From contig JAOWBW010000087.1 in NCBI GenBank assembly GCA_026119855.1, forward strand, positions 744,001-808,000: a stretch of 64,000 nt of DNA, written 5' to 3'. Both the position numbers and the translations under genes were made by a program. Within the stretch, counting starts at the first letter, position 1. Each line of letters begins with the position of its first letter. The notes under the pieces were generated by a model that was not told the origin of the DNA, ran no database searches, and saw only the letters and a program-made list of their open reading frames with translations. This stretch comes from Campanula takesimana. Its lineage: Eukaryota > Streptophyta > Magnoliopsida > Asterales > Campanulaceae. Positions 12,035-22,949 of the stretch are shown in pieces.

Positions 12035-14260
12035 CTATTCTGCACTTCTATCATCATGACTTCCACTTGCACCTTCACGATATCCAATTCCTTGCTGATT
12101 CAAATTTTCCCAACGAAACCCTTCGTGAGCGACATCTTTGAAAACACTACTTCCTCCAGCAGCAGCAGCATCCACTCCCCCTTTTTTACCAGAAATCCGG
12201 CCCTTTTCAGCAAGCAATCTGTTTCTCCTGGCAGAGAGCTCTTGAAACTTCACCTTGTACTCTAGCATAGTCTTTTCTAAAAATGGAATTTCTTCATCAT
12301 AGATAACAGCTGGATCAGTTGGTGGGGATGGAGGTAAGTTCACACTGTCATCCACATCAGCAATGTCATCGCGCTCTTCATGCTTATCTTCCCCATATTC
12401 AATGGGAATATCAATCAATCTGTAAGCATGCGAAGTAACAGGCTTTATTCCCATAGCATCAGCCTTAACACCAGAAAGATCCTTCTCCACCAGTTCAACT
12501 CCTTGCTCCAGACACATAGATGAAATGAGACATGGGAATGGCAATGCCCAGGGCAGCACTTTTTCTGCAAATTGAGTCACACTCCCAAAGACTACTTCTC
12601 CCAGATTAAACCCCTCCCTCTTAACAACCCTGTAGATAAGTTCTGCATTAGGAATTGTAACGGTGGAAGCATTTGAAGAGGGTCTCCAGTTGTAAGTGGA
12701 CAATTTAAACAGGTATCCATATAGACTGGTGAGAGAGGTGATCTGGATCCCTTTCTTCCATTTTGAGAGCAAACCATTTGAAATGGTTGAGGCAAGGAGA
12801 TCAGGATGGACTGAACTTTGAGGACCAATGGGAGGAGGAGAGGACAGGAATCTATTGATCTCAGCCACAGAAAATTTAACATGTTTTCCCCTCACATACA
12901 CAAGACCACTCCTTTCAGATCTAGGATCTTTGATGTCAAGGGTCAAGTTTGCATAGAACTCAGAAACAATGCATGGGTAGTACACAGTGGGGAATGTCAC
13001 AGAATTGTAAAGATTAAGATCTTTCAAAAGCTTATCCAAATTTACTGTGTCAAACCCAATATCTCTAACTCTTTCAGCCACAACCTTCTTTTCAGAAAAC
13101 GATTTTCCCCTATCCCTAGCTTTAGGAGTAAGATAGAAGAGATCAAATGGATCACTTACAGAGGAGTGGACAGTTTTTCTTCTTGTGGAACGCTTAGACA
13201 CAGGCGTGGAACTGGGAGGTGCATTCCTTTTCTTTGAGCTTCTGGTTCTAGGTGTGATAGCTGGTGTGATCACATCTTCCATCTCATCAGCTTTAAGCCC
13301 CTCCAAATCATCCTTGCCCAATTTGAATGTAGAATCTGATTCTTCTGAGTCATCAGATTCAGGTTCATCTTCCTGATCCTCCTCTTCTTCCTCCATTATT
13401 TGTTTTCCCTTTTTCAGGGCTATCTGTTCATCCAGCAAATGTTTGAGAGGGATATTGTCTTCCTCTTCTTCATCATCAAGACCTTCAGCCTCCTCAACTC
13501 TGCCTTCTTCTTCAACCTCTTCAGTTTGATCAGGGAATCCATCAATTCCAACCTCCTCTTCGATATGATCACAATGCTCGGGAATGTCTCCTCTTTCAGA
13601 AACCTTTTGAGCCAGAGATTGGAGTTCTTGTTGAGTGACAAGAACATGAGGGAAAATATCAGATGTCTCTGGAGGTGAGACTTCACCTTGAACCTTACTG
13701 GAAACCTCTCCCCCTTTCTCTGACCTTTTTCTGGGCACAAGTTGATATGCCTCTGCATCATCATCAGATTCACTTGTTTCATCCCTGAGACTCAAGCCGG
13801 TTGGAGCTGCAGCAGGGGTTGACTGAGATTTTGACGGTGGTGGAACAGAGCTTCCCCTTCTTGGAGTATCTTTCTTCTTTGATTTTTTCGAGCTAGCCCC
13901 TTTCTTCTCTTTTCCCTTTGATTTTGTGGGCTCATACTCATCATCACTTGCTTCAATCATTTCTGGCTCCCCCATAAACGGACGCCATTTTGGAGTAACA
14001 GACTCCATCTGAGGCTCAAAACCTCGTTGTCGGAGGGACCACCTCAGAACATTTTTAACCCCATGCTTTTCCCCCACAGCCTTCAAATTTCCTGGATTTT
14101 CTACATCGATGACATTTGTTTCATCACCAGGTAAGGCGACTGAGATTGCAACATCCTTAGTGTTGATTGAAGGAACAATTGCAGAGGTTGGATCCTCCGA
14201 AGCTTTCGGCGGAGTCGGAGATGAAGGAAGCACTAGAGAGTTAGAGTTTTGATCGGCCAT
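12035..14260 (-). CDS. Extra 3' ORF of the copia element (plant retroelement protein, 741 aa)
   Basis: A single intact frame between pol and the 3' LTR, on the same strand, starting about 1 kb after the pol stop. Residues 1-390 are low-complexity, rich in acidic runs (EEEEED) and lysine/arginine clusters that look like nuclear signals (KKSKKK near 125, KRSTRRK near 356). Residues about 395-600 form a globular region (VSEFYANL...YVRGKHVKFS...INRFL...NAELIYRVVKREGF). I recognise it as the 'putative plant transposon protein' domain, common in additional ORFs of plant retroelements. A short charged, possibly coiled-coil stretch lies near 656-690. I see no signal peptide or membrane segment, so 'envelope-like' would be a positional name only. 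Function unknown. Confidence 0.8.
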   Translation of the reverse strand: MADQNSNSLVLPSSPTPPKASEDPTSAIVPSINTKDVAISVALPGDETNVIDVENPGNLKAVGEKHGVKNVLRWSLRQRGFEPQMESVTPKWRPFMGEPEMIEASDDEYEPTKSKGKEKKGASSKKSKKKDTPRRGSSVPPPSKSQSTPAAAPTGLSLRDETSESDDDAEAYQLVPRKRSEKGGEVSSKVQGEVSPPETSDIFPHVLVTQQELQSLAQKVSERGDIPEHCDHIEEEVGIDGFPDQTEEVEEEGRVEEAEGLDDEEEEDNIPLKHLLDEQIALKKGKQIMEEEEEDQEDEPESDDSEESDSTFKLGKDDLEGLKADEMEDVITPAITPRTRSSKKRNAPPSSTPVSKRSTRRKTVHSSVSDPFDLFYLTPKARDRGKSFSEKKVVAERVRDIGFDTVNLDKLLKDLNLYNSVTFPTVYYPCIVSEFYANLTLDIKDPRSERSGLVYVRGKHVKFSVAEINRFLSSPPPIGPQSSVHPDLLASTISNGLLSKWKKGIQITSLTSLYGYLFKLSTYNWRPSSNASTVTIPNAELIYRVVKREGFNLGEVVFGSVTQFAEKVLPWALPFPCLISSMCLEQGVELVEKDLSGVKADAMGIKPVTSHAYRLIDIPIEYGEDKHEERDDIADVDDSVNLPPSPPTDPAVIYDEEIPFLEKTMLEYKVKFQELSARRNRLLAEKGRISGKKGGVDAAAAGGSSVFKDVAHEGFRWENLNQQGIGYREGASGSHDDRSAE

Positions 14261-15265
14261 TGATATTCTGCAGAGAGAGATTAGAAGACAGAGAAGAATA
14301 GAAAAAAATCAAGAGAGAGTAAGTGAGATAAGAGATGAGATAGCAAGGATATTTATACCGACTCACATCACACATCAATTCAACCTAGACTCCTAGGGAG
14401 AGGAGAGTACACACAGGATTAATAACTTGGCAGAGGGCCCCACAGAGAGAAAATAGGTAGACTCACAAACAAACTCTCCGAAATAAATAGATGGAAAGGA
14501 TAATGATTATCAAAAAACAAGATTTCACAAATATTTTGAGAATAATTATTATACCATAGATACATAAAAAATCCCAAAAAATTATACTCCCCCTAAATAC
14601 ATAGCCAATAAAACGCAGTTTATTCATGGATTTCATGGAGCAGAATATTACAAGTATGAAGCACGAGAAGAACATAGAATTAATTAGATGAGATATTCAC
14701 ATGGTAGGGACGACTCAAGAAAGAAAAAAAATAATAATAAAAAAATATGTAAGTGAAGTGTACAACTCAGATTAGTGTGACTTGGGATGAATTCACACCC
14801 GGGGACTCAACTTATCCAAGAACTTCAATGAACATTACTCCCAATCTGCTCAGCCTCTAGAATGCACCCACCCCTTTTTTAATTGTGGGAAATGAAATTG
14901 TGGGTAGCTTTCACTCTACATTAAAACCAAAGATAACCCTTTCTCTTTCAAATGGTCGTATCAAATTCGAGGCACACTTTGTTTATGTGTGAGTTCGTTT
15001 GATCACATTCGGATTGGCTGCATACAATGGTGGAACAGCTGTTTCCCAAGAAGGCATCCACTGAGAGATAAATTGAAGGCTTTTGCCATATAACCACAGA
15101 GAGAGTTCACAGTTCAAGGACCAGTCAAGTCAAGGGAGTGGATCAAGTGATCACTCTGAGATGTACAGTGCACAAATACAATGCAATTTTTTTTTATTTT
15201 TTTTTCAAAATAAAAGGAATACTACAAGTGTGACACCTGGTGTGATCAAACAGGGGATCACACCA
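14261..15265. other. Spacer between copia pol and the 3' ORF
   Basis: About 1 kb with no long reading frame. It contains AT-rich sequence and a polypyrimidine-like T run near 15187-15206. It may carry the promoter or splice acceptor used to express the 3' ORF; no decisive signal is visible. Confidence 0.5.
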
Positions 15266-18200
15266 TCATATGATGCAAAGTCCAAGAGACTTCCTTAGGG
15301 AGGAAAATCTCTGAAAGTCTAGGGCCTTTGTGAAAATATCAGCCAATTGATTCTCTGTTCTTACAGGTTCTAGGCTAACAATTTTCTGTTCAACCAAATC
15401 TCGAATAAAGTGATGTCTAATGTCTATGTGTTTAGTTCTTGAATGTTGGACAGGATTTTTTGCAATATCCATCGCACTCAAATTATCACAAAAGACAGTA
15501 AGAATCTCACTTTTCAACCCATAGTCCTTAATCATCTGATTCATCCAGAGGAGTTGTGTGCAACAGCTACCTACAGCAACATACTCTGATTCAGCAGTGG
15601 ACAATGACACACAGTTCTGCTTTCTACTGAACCAGGAAACAAGGTTGTTGCCAAGATAAAAACACCCTCCAGTTGTACTCTTCCTATCATCAGAATTTCT
15701 AGCCCAGTCTGAGTCACTGAAGCCTACCAAATTTGTGTTGGTTTCTCTAGTGTAACTAACCCCCAAATTCACTGTCCCACTTACATACCTAATGATCCTT
15801 TTAACAGCAGTTAAGTGACTCATCTTTGGGTTGGATTGGTACCTAGCACAAAGGCACACACTGAACATGATGTCATGGCGACTTGCATCCAAATACAACA
15901 AGCTCCCAATCATACTTCTAAAGAGTGTTGGGTCAACACTCTCCCCATCTTCATCAATACTCAACTTTTGGGAAGATCCCATAGGAGTTTTTTTATGAGA
16001 AGCCTTCTCAAGACCAAACTTTTTCACTAAGTTCTTGGCATACTTGCTTTGAGAGATGAACATTCCTTCTCTACTTTGCTTTATTTGAAGTCCAAGAAAA
16101 TAGTTTAACTCACCAACCATGCTCATTTCAAATGTGGATGTCATGCTTTTGACAAAGTAGTCAAGCATGATCTTAGAAGATGACCCAAAGACAATGTCAT
16201 CCACATATATTTGAGCAACAAGAATTTCTCCTTTCTCTCTTAAGATAAACAAGGTTTTGTCTACCTCACCTCTCTTAAACCCCATTAGGATGAGATGCTC
16301 AGTTAGTCTCCCATACCAAGCTCTAGGGGCTTGCTTGAGGCCATACAAGGCCTTTTTCAATCTGAACACATGACTGGGAAACTGAGGATCTACAAAGCCC
16401 TTAGGTTGTTCAACATAGGCTTCCTCATTAAGCACTCCATTTAGAAAGGCACTTTTCACATCCATTTGGTGTAAAGTGATGCCTAAGTAGCAAGAGATAG
16501 CAAGAAGAAGCCTAATGGACTCTATCCTAGCAACTGGGGCAAAAGTTTCTTCAAAATCAATCCCCTCAATCTGAGTGTACCCCTGAGCCACAAGTCTGGC
16601 TTTGTTCCTAGTTATTACCCCATTTTCATCAGTTTTATTCTTGAAAATCCATTTGGTACCAATCACATTTCCCCCACTAGGCCTAGGTCCCAAAACCCAC
16701 ACATCATTTTTCTCAAATTGGTTCAGTTCTTCTTGCATGGCAACAATCCAGTTATCATCCATCATAGCCTCATTCACATTTTTTGGCTCAAGATGAGAGA
16801 CAAAACAGCAAGAACTTACCTTGGAGACCAGAGATGTGGTGCAACTCAGACCTGCAAGGTCTCTGTAGTTAACTCTTGGTACCTGTCTTACCTTTACCTT
16901 TTCATGCACATCACCGACCACTTGAGATATTAGGTGGTCCTTCTGGATTCTACTGGGAACATCTTTGGTCCTCCCTAAATCTGTATCCTCTTGATCTGAA
17001 CAGCTGGATGCCTCTGATTCTGAATCAGTCTGTCCTGGGTCAGGTGTGACCTTAGGTATCTTATCACCAGGATTGTCACCTTCGCTTACACCAGTAGACT
17101 TGTCAGATTCATCATTGGCGGGGTCCAGCTGATCAACAATTCCTGAAACATCATCCTCAACAGTCTTTAGATTTAAATCAGAAAAATCATCAAAGGTGAC
17201 ATTAATGGATTCCACAATAGTTTTGGTTTTAAGGTTATACACCCTGTATGCCCTACTGTTTGTGGAATACCCCAAGAACACCCCTTTGTCACTTTTGGAG
17301 TCAAATTTAGACAAATGTTCCCTGTCATTTAACACATAGCAAACACACCCAAACACATGAAAATACTTGAGGATTGGCTTCTTTCCCAAAAGTATTTCAT
17401 AAGGAGTCATGGTGGAACCAACTCTCAAGTAAACCCTATTGCCAATGTGGCAAGCAGTATTGAGAGCCTCTGCCCAAAATCGCTTTGAGATGTTTTTAGA
17501 ACTAAGCATGACACGTGCCATCTCTTGGAGAGTTCGATTCTTTCTTTCAGCCACCCCATTCTGTTGAGGTGTCTTAGGGGCAGAGAACTCATGAGTGATG
17601 CCTTTGGAATTGCAGAACTCAGTGAACTGAGAATTTTCAAACTCAGTTCCATGATCAGACCTGATTCTCACAACTTTCTCTCCATGCAAATTCCTCACCT
17701 TTTTGTACCAGATTTTGAAAACATCAATTGCCTCGGACTTTTCTTTCAAAAACAACACCCATGTATATCTTGAAAAATCATCAACACACACAAAAGAATA
17801 CTTTTTCTTACCTATACTCTCAACCTCAATGGGACCCATAAGATCAGTGTGTATTAGTTGAAGATTCCTAGTGGCAGAACTATGAGTGACCCTTTTGTGG
17901 GGTGTTTTAGTCTGTTTACCCTTTTGACAAGGACCACACACACAAGGATTTTTAAAATTCAGTCTGGGCAAATCTTTCACAGCATTAAACCGAACCAACT
18001 CTTCCATTTTCCTAATGCTGGCATGACCCAATTTTTGATGCCACAACTCAAGATCATCCTTTTTTGCTGAGAGACAGGACAGATTGCTTCCAAAGGTATA
18101 ACAATTATCCTGTGATCTAGTGCCAGTGAATAGACAGGAATCAGAATTATGACAAACTTTGCACTCATGCTTATCAAACCGAACATAAAGATTGTCATCA

Positions 18201-20266
18201 CATAGTTGACTTATGCTTATGAGATTAGCTTTCAGTCCTTCTACATGATAGACATTCTTTAGTTTTGGCATATGATCAATGCAAAGAGTGCCTTTACCAA
18301 CAATCTTACCTTGGGCTCCTCCCCCATAATTCACATTTCCTCCGTTTATGGGAGAGTAGTCAGACAAGTATTCAACATTACTTGTCATGTGCCTTGAGCA
18401 CCCACTGTCAAAATACCATGAGCTTGACACACTCCCTTTCAGAGAGGTGAGAACAACTTTGCATTCCTCAGATATCTTGACTTTCCACACAAACTTACCA
18501 TTGTTTTGATGCTGAGGAGCATGGTGAGATGTCACCTGCCTTCTCACTTGTGTCACTGGTTCTCCAGCATCCCTTAATCTCTGAAAACAAAAAGGTCTGA
18601 TGTGACCAGGATTAAAACAGTAATGACAAACAAATCGTTTCTTCCTAGGTCTATCACTCTTTTGAAATTTTTGACTTTTTGAACCAGATGCTTCTTCTTT
18701 GACAAAAACATTGTTATACCCTATACCAGTTCTAGAGTAGCTTCCAATACTCAACACTTCATCTAGTTTTGCTTTTCCAGTGTTCAATTTAGTGAAGGTT
18801 TCATCAGCCTTTTCAAGCTTAGACTTAACTTTTTCAAGTTCCATTTCACCTTTGGTGATGATAACCTCCAGTTTTCCTATGATTTCCTTTTGGTCATCAT
18901 TTTCCTTAGACATTCTCTCAAGTTCCTTTTTGAAAGCATTGTTTTCCTCAAGAAGTTTCTGGTTCACTTTTTCAAAAACAGCAATTTTTTCTACACGTTT
19001 CTCCCAATCAGCAAAGAGATCCGTGTAGGCTTCATGAAGTTCTCCATAGTTCTCTTCACCCTCGTCTTCCTCTGTATTTTCATTAGTGGTGGAGTTGAAG
19101 CATTTAAGTACAGAGTCAGAGGGTGTGACCGAAGATGAGATGTTATTACCATACTCACCAGAATGTAAGTGATTTAGAGAATCTGAGTCAATGACTGCTA
19201 TGAGAGCAGTCTCATCTTCATCCTCACTATCACTTAGGGTTGCAGTTAGACTCATACCCTTTTTCTTCAGCGTGTTTGCACACTCATTAGCATAGTGACC
19301 AAAGCCTTTGCAGGCTCTGCACTGAATATTATCATTTTTCTTTTTGGTAAAGCTCCCAGGCCTCTTGAAACTACTCTCAGTGTCTTCTTTGAACTTATCT
19401 CCACCATTTTGAAACTTAGGTGGAAACTTGTTTTCACGTTTGTTTTTCAAAAAAGATGTGAATTTCTTTGTTAGTAAAGCAACATCATCACTTTCCAATT
19501 CAGATTTATCAATTTCTTTTGAGATTTCTTCAATTTCCTTTGGAACTTTAGACACATTAGCTAGAGCAGTAGCAAGGGCTATGTTATCAGCCTTGTGTTG
19601 CTGTTGAATAGCCAAATTCATTTCAAACATGGTTAGTTTGCCAACAAGAGCATTATATCCCAAGGTGGCAGTATCATTGGCTTCTTCAATAGCAGCAATT
19701 TTTATGTTTAACTTTTCTGTAACGGTTCTTAGTAACTTACTTACTAGCCTAGCATTAGAAATAGGCTCACCTAGGGAGAGGCACTCATTAGAGATATCTT
19801 TGATTTTAGCAGAATAGCTTTTGATATCTTCAGTGTCTGACATTCTCAAGTTTTCAAACTTAGTCATGAGAATCCTCAACCTAGTGCCTTTCACTCCTTC
19901 ATCTCCTTCACAATGAGCTTGAAGAATATCCCAAGCATTTTTGGCAATGCTTTGATTGGTGACCAGTCTGTACATGTCTTCATCCACATGACTAGATATG
20001 GCACCCAAAGCTTTGGAATTATAATTTGCTAGGGTTACTTCATCAGTTGTCCAATCTTTCTCCGGTTTAGAAATGTAGACCTTTTCTTCAGAGGTTTCAC
20101 CCTCTGCAGCCTTACTTTCCATCCTTGGAGGAGTCGAGGCAACTATGATACTCCGCCATGCTCTTTCATCAATTGCTTTGATGTACAGACGCATTTTGGA
20201 TTTCCACAAGGCATAGTTTGTACCATCCAACACAGGTGGTCGATACTGACTCAACTGACCTTCCAT
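15266..20266 (-). CDS. Ty1/copia gag-pol polyprotein (SIRE/Maximus-like, 1666 aa)
   Basis: One uninterrupted frame. The N-terminal gag is of DUF4219/UBN2 type (about 1-260), with a zinc knuckle at 316-329 (CRACKGFGHYANEC), a long coiled coil about 410-500 and a second knuckle at 547-560 (CHYCFNPGHIRPFC). Protease active site DSG at 620-622. Integrase: zinc finger H743/H748/C777/C780 and catalytic D808, D871, E907 with 35-residue spacing. Reverse transcriptase YVDD at 1354-1357, and RNase H from about 1515 to the end (SDSDWA, STAESEY). Domain order PR-IN-RT-RH identifies copia. Two knuckles around a coiled coil, plus an additional 3' ORF, suit the SIRE/Maximus lineage. No stop or missing catalytic residue is seen, so the protein looks competent. 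Confidence 0.95.
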   Translation of the reverse strand: MEGQLSQYRPPVLDGTNYALWKSKMRLYIKAIDERAWRSIIVASTPPRMESKAAEGETSEEKVYISKPEKDWTTDEVTLANYNSKALGAISSHVDEDMYRLVTNQSIAKNAWDILQAHCEGDEGVKGTRLRILMTKFENLRMSDTEDIKSYSAKIKDISNECLSLGEPISNARLVSKLLRTVTEKLNIKIAAIEEANDTATLGYNALVGKLTMFEMNLAIQQQHKADNIALATALANVSKVPKEIEEISKEIDKSELESDDVALLTKKFTSFLKNKRENKFPPKFQNGGDKFKEDTESSFKRPGSFTKKKNDNIQCRACKGFGHYANECANTLKKKGMSLTATLSDSEDEDETALIAVIDSDSLNHLHSGEYGNNISSSVTPSDSVLKCFNSTTNENTEEDEGEENYGELHEAYTDLFADWEKRVEKIAVFEKVNQKLLEENNAFKKELERMSKENDDQKEIIGKLEVIITKGEMELEKVKSKLEKADETFTKLNTGKAKLDEVLSIGSYSRTGIGYNNVFVKEEASGSKSQKFQKSDRPRKKRFVCHYCFNPGHIRPFCFQRLRDAGEPVTQVRRQVTSHHAPQHQNNGKFVWKVKISEECKVVLTSLKGSVSSSWYFDSGCSRHMTSNVEYLSDYSPINGGNVNYGGGAQGKIVGKGTLCIDHMPKLKNVYHVEGLKANLISISQLCDDNLYVRFDKHECKVCHNSDSCLFTGTRSQDNCYTFGSNLSCLSAKKDDLELWHQKLGHASIRKMEELVRFNAVKDLPRLNFKNPCVCGPCQKGKQTKTPHKRVTHSSATRNLQLIHTDLMGPIEVESIGKKKYSFVCVDDFSRYTWVLFLKEKSEAIDVFKIWYKKVRNLHGEKVVRIRSDHGTEFENSQFTEFCNSKGITHEFSAPKTPQQNGVAERKNRTLQEMARVMLSSKNISKRFWAEALNTACHIGNRVYLRVGSTMTPYEILLGKKPILKYFHVFGCVCYVLNDREHLSKFDSKSDKGVFLGYSTNSRAYRVYNLKTKTIVESINVTFDDFSDLNLKTVEDDVSGIVDQLDPANDESDKSTGVSEGDNPGDKIPKVTPDPGQTDSESEASSCSDQEDTDLGRTKDVPSRIQKDHLISQVVGDVHEKVKVRQVPRVNYRDLAGLSCTTSLVSKVSSCCFVSHLEPKNVNEAMMDDNWIVAMQEELNQFEKNDVWVLGPRPSGGNVIGTKWIFKNKTDENGVITRNKARLVAQGYTQIEGIDFEETFAPVARIESIRLLLAISCYLGITLHQMDVKSAFLNGVLNEEAYVEQPKGFVDPQFPSHVFRLKKALYGLKQAPRAWYGRLTEHLILMGFKRGEVDKTLFILREKGEILVAQIYVDDIVFGSSSKIMLDYFVKSMTSTFEMSMVGELNYFLGLQIKQSREGMFISQSKYAKNLVKKFGLEKASHKKTPMGSSQKLSIDEDGESVDPTLFRSMIGSLLYLDASRHDIMFSVCLCARYQSNPKMSHLTAVKRIIRYVSGTVNLGVSYTRETNTNLVGFSDSDWARNSDDRKSTTGGCFYLGNNLVSWFSRKQNCVSLSTAESEYVAVGSCCTQLLWMNQMIKDYGLKSEILTVFCDNLSAMDIAKNPVQHSRTKHIDIRHHFIRDLVEQKIVSLEPVRTENQLADIFTKALDFQRFSSLRKSLGLCII

Positions 20267-20809
20267 AATGACTATCCTTTCTGGATCTCACTCAGTATAT
20301 CGAGTGGAGGCTCTGGTGCCAATTGAAAGTTTAGATAGCTAGAAAGATCAACCAAACAGAGACGTGGTGTGAGACTCAGTGAGAACACACACCCAGTTAC
20401 ACCACAACACACACAGCGGAATGTAAAAAGACAATAGATATAAAATAACACTTATCTTCAGTAATGAACTGAAGACAATAAAACTCTTCTTATAAGAAAT
20501 AGATATGACAGTGTTTACAGTAAGGATTCTTAAGAGAAGAACTAAACCACTCAAGAATACAACCTCACAACAAGTTGTATTCTACTAAACACTAAAACTC
20601 ACAAATCTTGATTCTTAGAGAAGCAAGTTCTAAAACCCCGAATTAATATCTACATCAATAGCTGGTCTTGGTATATATACACGGCAAGAAACCCTAATTG
20701 ATTTGTCAATCAATATCTCGAAGATCTTGAGATAAACATCAACAAGATCCTTTCCTTATGTGAGCCAATCATGGACATTATGAGATCCCTACAAAAACTA
20801 TAAAGATAT

Positions 20810-22904
20810 TGTAACACCCCAACTTTTCACTACAATTAAATAACAACTTAATACGAATAATTCCCAAAATCAGAATGCCCAACGGCTATAAATAACTACA
20901 ATTCAAACATTAACCAACGTTCAAATCCACAACGGCTAGTACAAACCACTAGCTCAAACGGTAACTAACGGAAAGTAAAGTTTATAACTTAACCATAACG
21001 GAAACATAGCCACTAATTACTTTATTAAAAGATAACTCCTAAGCCGCCAACCTTGCGACTCTCGATCTGCTTATTTATAACCTGGAGAGAGAAAAAGATG
21101 AAAGGAATGAGCGAACAATGCCCAGTAAGTTCATACGGTATCCCCTCGGGTACTAAGAAGAGATGACCGAAACGAACGGTAACAATGAATTACAATGAAC
21201 GGATATAACTCAAGGATCAAACTAACACTCAGTTTGAAAAGAAACATTTACTTGATGAAACAATTCATTACTTGAAAATACGTGGCTTCAGAGGCAGTTT
21301 CCAAAACACAACATTTTACTCACACTTTACTTTTCTTTACTTTACTTTACTTCATTTAGGGATTAAGCACGTGCTGTACCCAGGGCTCGGGTTTCTACTG
21401 ACCGCACCCAAAATCGGTATATCATGATAACCTACGTTACTTCATCAAGCAACGCAAAGGGGTCCACATGTTCAACTTAGAACTATGGATAACTGTAAGG
21501 GTCCACTTATCCGTTTCGGGATTATGGATAACTGTAGTCACTTTACTTATTATAAAAATTTCACTTTAAAGAGCTTTTACAACACAAAGCTTAACTTTAC
21601 AAACTTTACTTGATCACTTTTTAAAAGATACACATCTCACTTGGACACCAAGGTGACAAAATCAATCATACACATGATAACCCTATTGAACAATAACCAT
21701 ATCAATAGAGTGGATAACCAAAAGACGGAACAATTCGCAGAACGGAATAGTTTAAAAGACTATCTAACCACACAGATAGTTTACTTTATAAAAAACAGAG
21801 ATTGGGAATCCTAACAAAGGATTTAAGAATCAATACACAACTAGGAGCGTAATCCCTTACCTTAGCTTCGTGTTCTACTAGCTTGCTTTACTCCGCTTGG
21901 ACAATCTACAACATGAAATAGTCTAGCCTTAGACATGAGAACAATACTATTTTACTTCCGTCCCAATTTACTTCTTTTTACTCAATTAATTCCAGGGTTT
22001 AGTCATCTATCAACTCTTTCCTAGCTAACCAATAACTTTAAGAATGACTACAACACCCCTAGGGTTTTTATTAGTCAATCCCCAATTCTCAATTTCACTA
22101 CACAAATTACACACACTGATTTCACACTTTCTGCACACACTTACTGAGTACACCTACTGACAGGCACACCCACCACTCTGATTTACACACACTCTGGTAC
22201 ACCCACCACTCTGAACACACCCACACTTCAGACACACACTTCAGACACACACACACCCACCATCAACCCACACACACACACCCACCATCTATTTCACCTA
22301 CACGCACACACAAACACATTGCAGTACACACACATCACGCACACACGCACATCAGAGACACCCACGCCGCACACACACACACACCGCCGCACGCCCAGAC
22401 GCACCCCAACACACACACACGCAGCACACACACTTCCACAGTCCATCTTCTTCCTCCTTAATTTCACCCTACTAAACCCTAGTTCAAAATTCTCATTTAG
22501 GGTTCTAAGATTGATTTTCTAGGGAGAAGAAGAAGAGCAAAGTCTTTGGGTTTTACCTTAATTGGATTGGATTTCTTTTCTTCCTTCTTTCCTCTCTTCC
22601 CGATCGATACCCTTCTATGGCCTTTCTTCCTGTGCGGCGCCCTGTTCTCTCTCTCTCGCACTCTTTGTTCTTTTTCTTTCTTTGCGGTAACTGAGAAAAG
22701 CCTTAGGGTTTAAGAGGGAGTATTTATATTAATGGGACTTCCCAAATCCCCACTTTAAATTGGACTCCTAATCCTTCTTAGTTAATGAATTGGGCTTTCT
22801 ACTTTTGACCCAATAACTAGACTAAACTAATTATTAAAGTTTGGCCCATTAATAATTAAGAGTTTAAGATAAATAAAATAGAAAGGCAAGTTCGGGTTAT
22901 TACA
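20810..22904 (-). repeat. 3' LTR of the chromovirus
   Basis: 2095 bp, nearly identical to 28812-30906. Substitutions include the sites near 21169, 21582, 21768, 21807, 22171, 22384 and 22667. Confidence 0.95.
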
Positions 22905-22949
22905 TTCTTACCCCCTTAAAAGAGTTTGGTCCTCCAAACTAAACATATC

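Noticed and set aside
16602..19138. Plus-strand frames across the copia polyprotein
   Set aside because: Antisense shadows of an intact minus-strand gag-pol with all expected domains.
22319..22522. His/Thr/Pro-rich frame, repeated at 30321-30524
   Set aside because: CA-rich tract inside the chromovirus LTR, present in both LTRs; not a gene.
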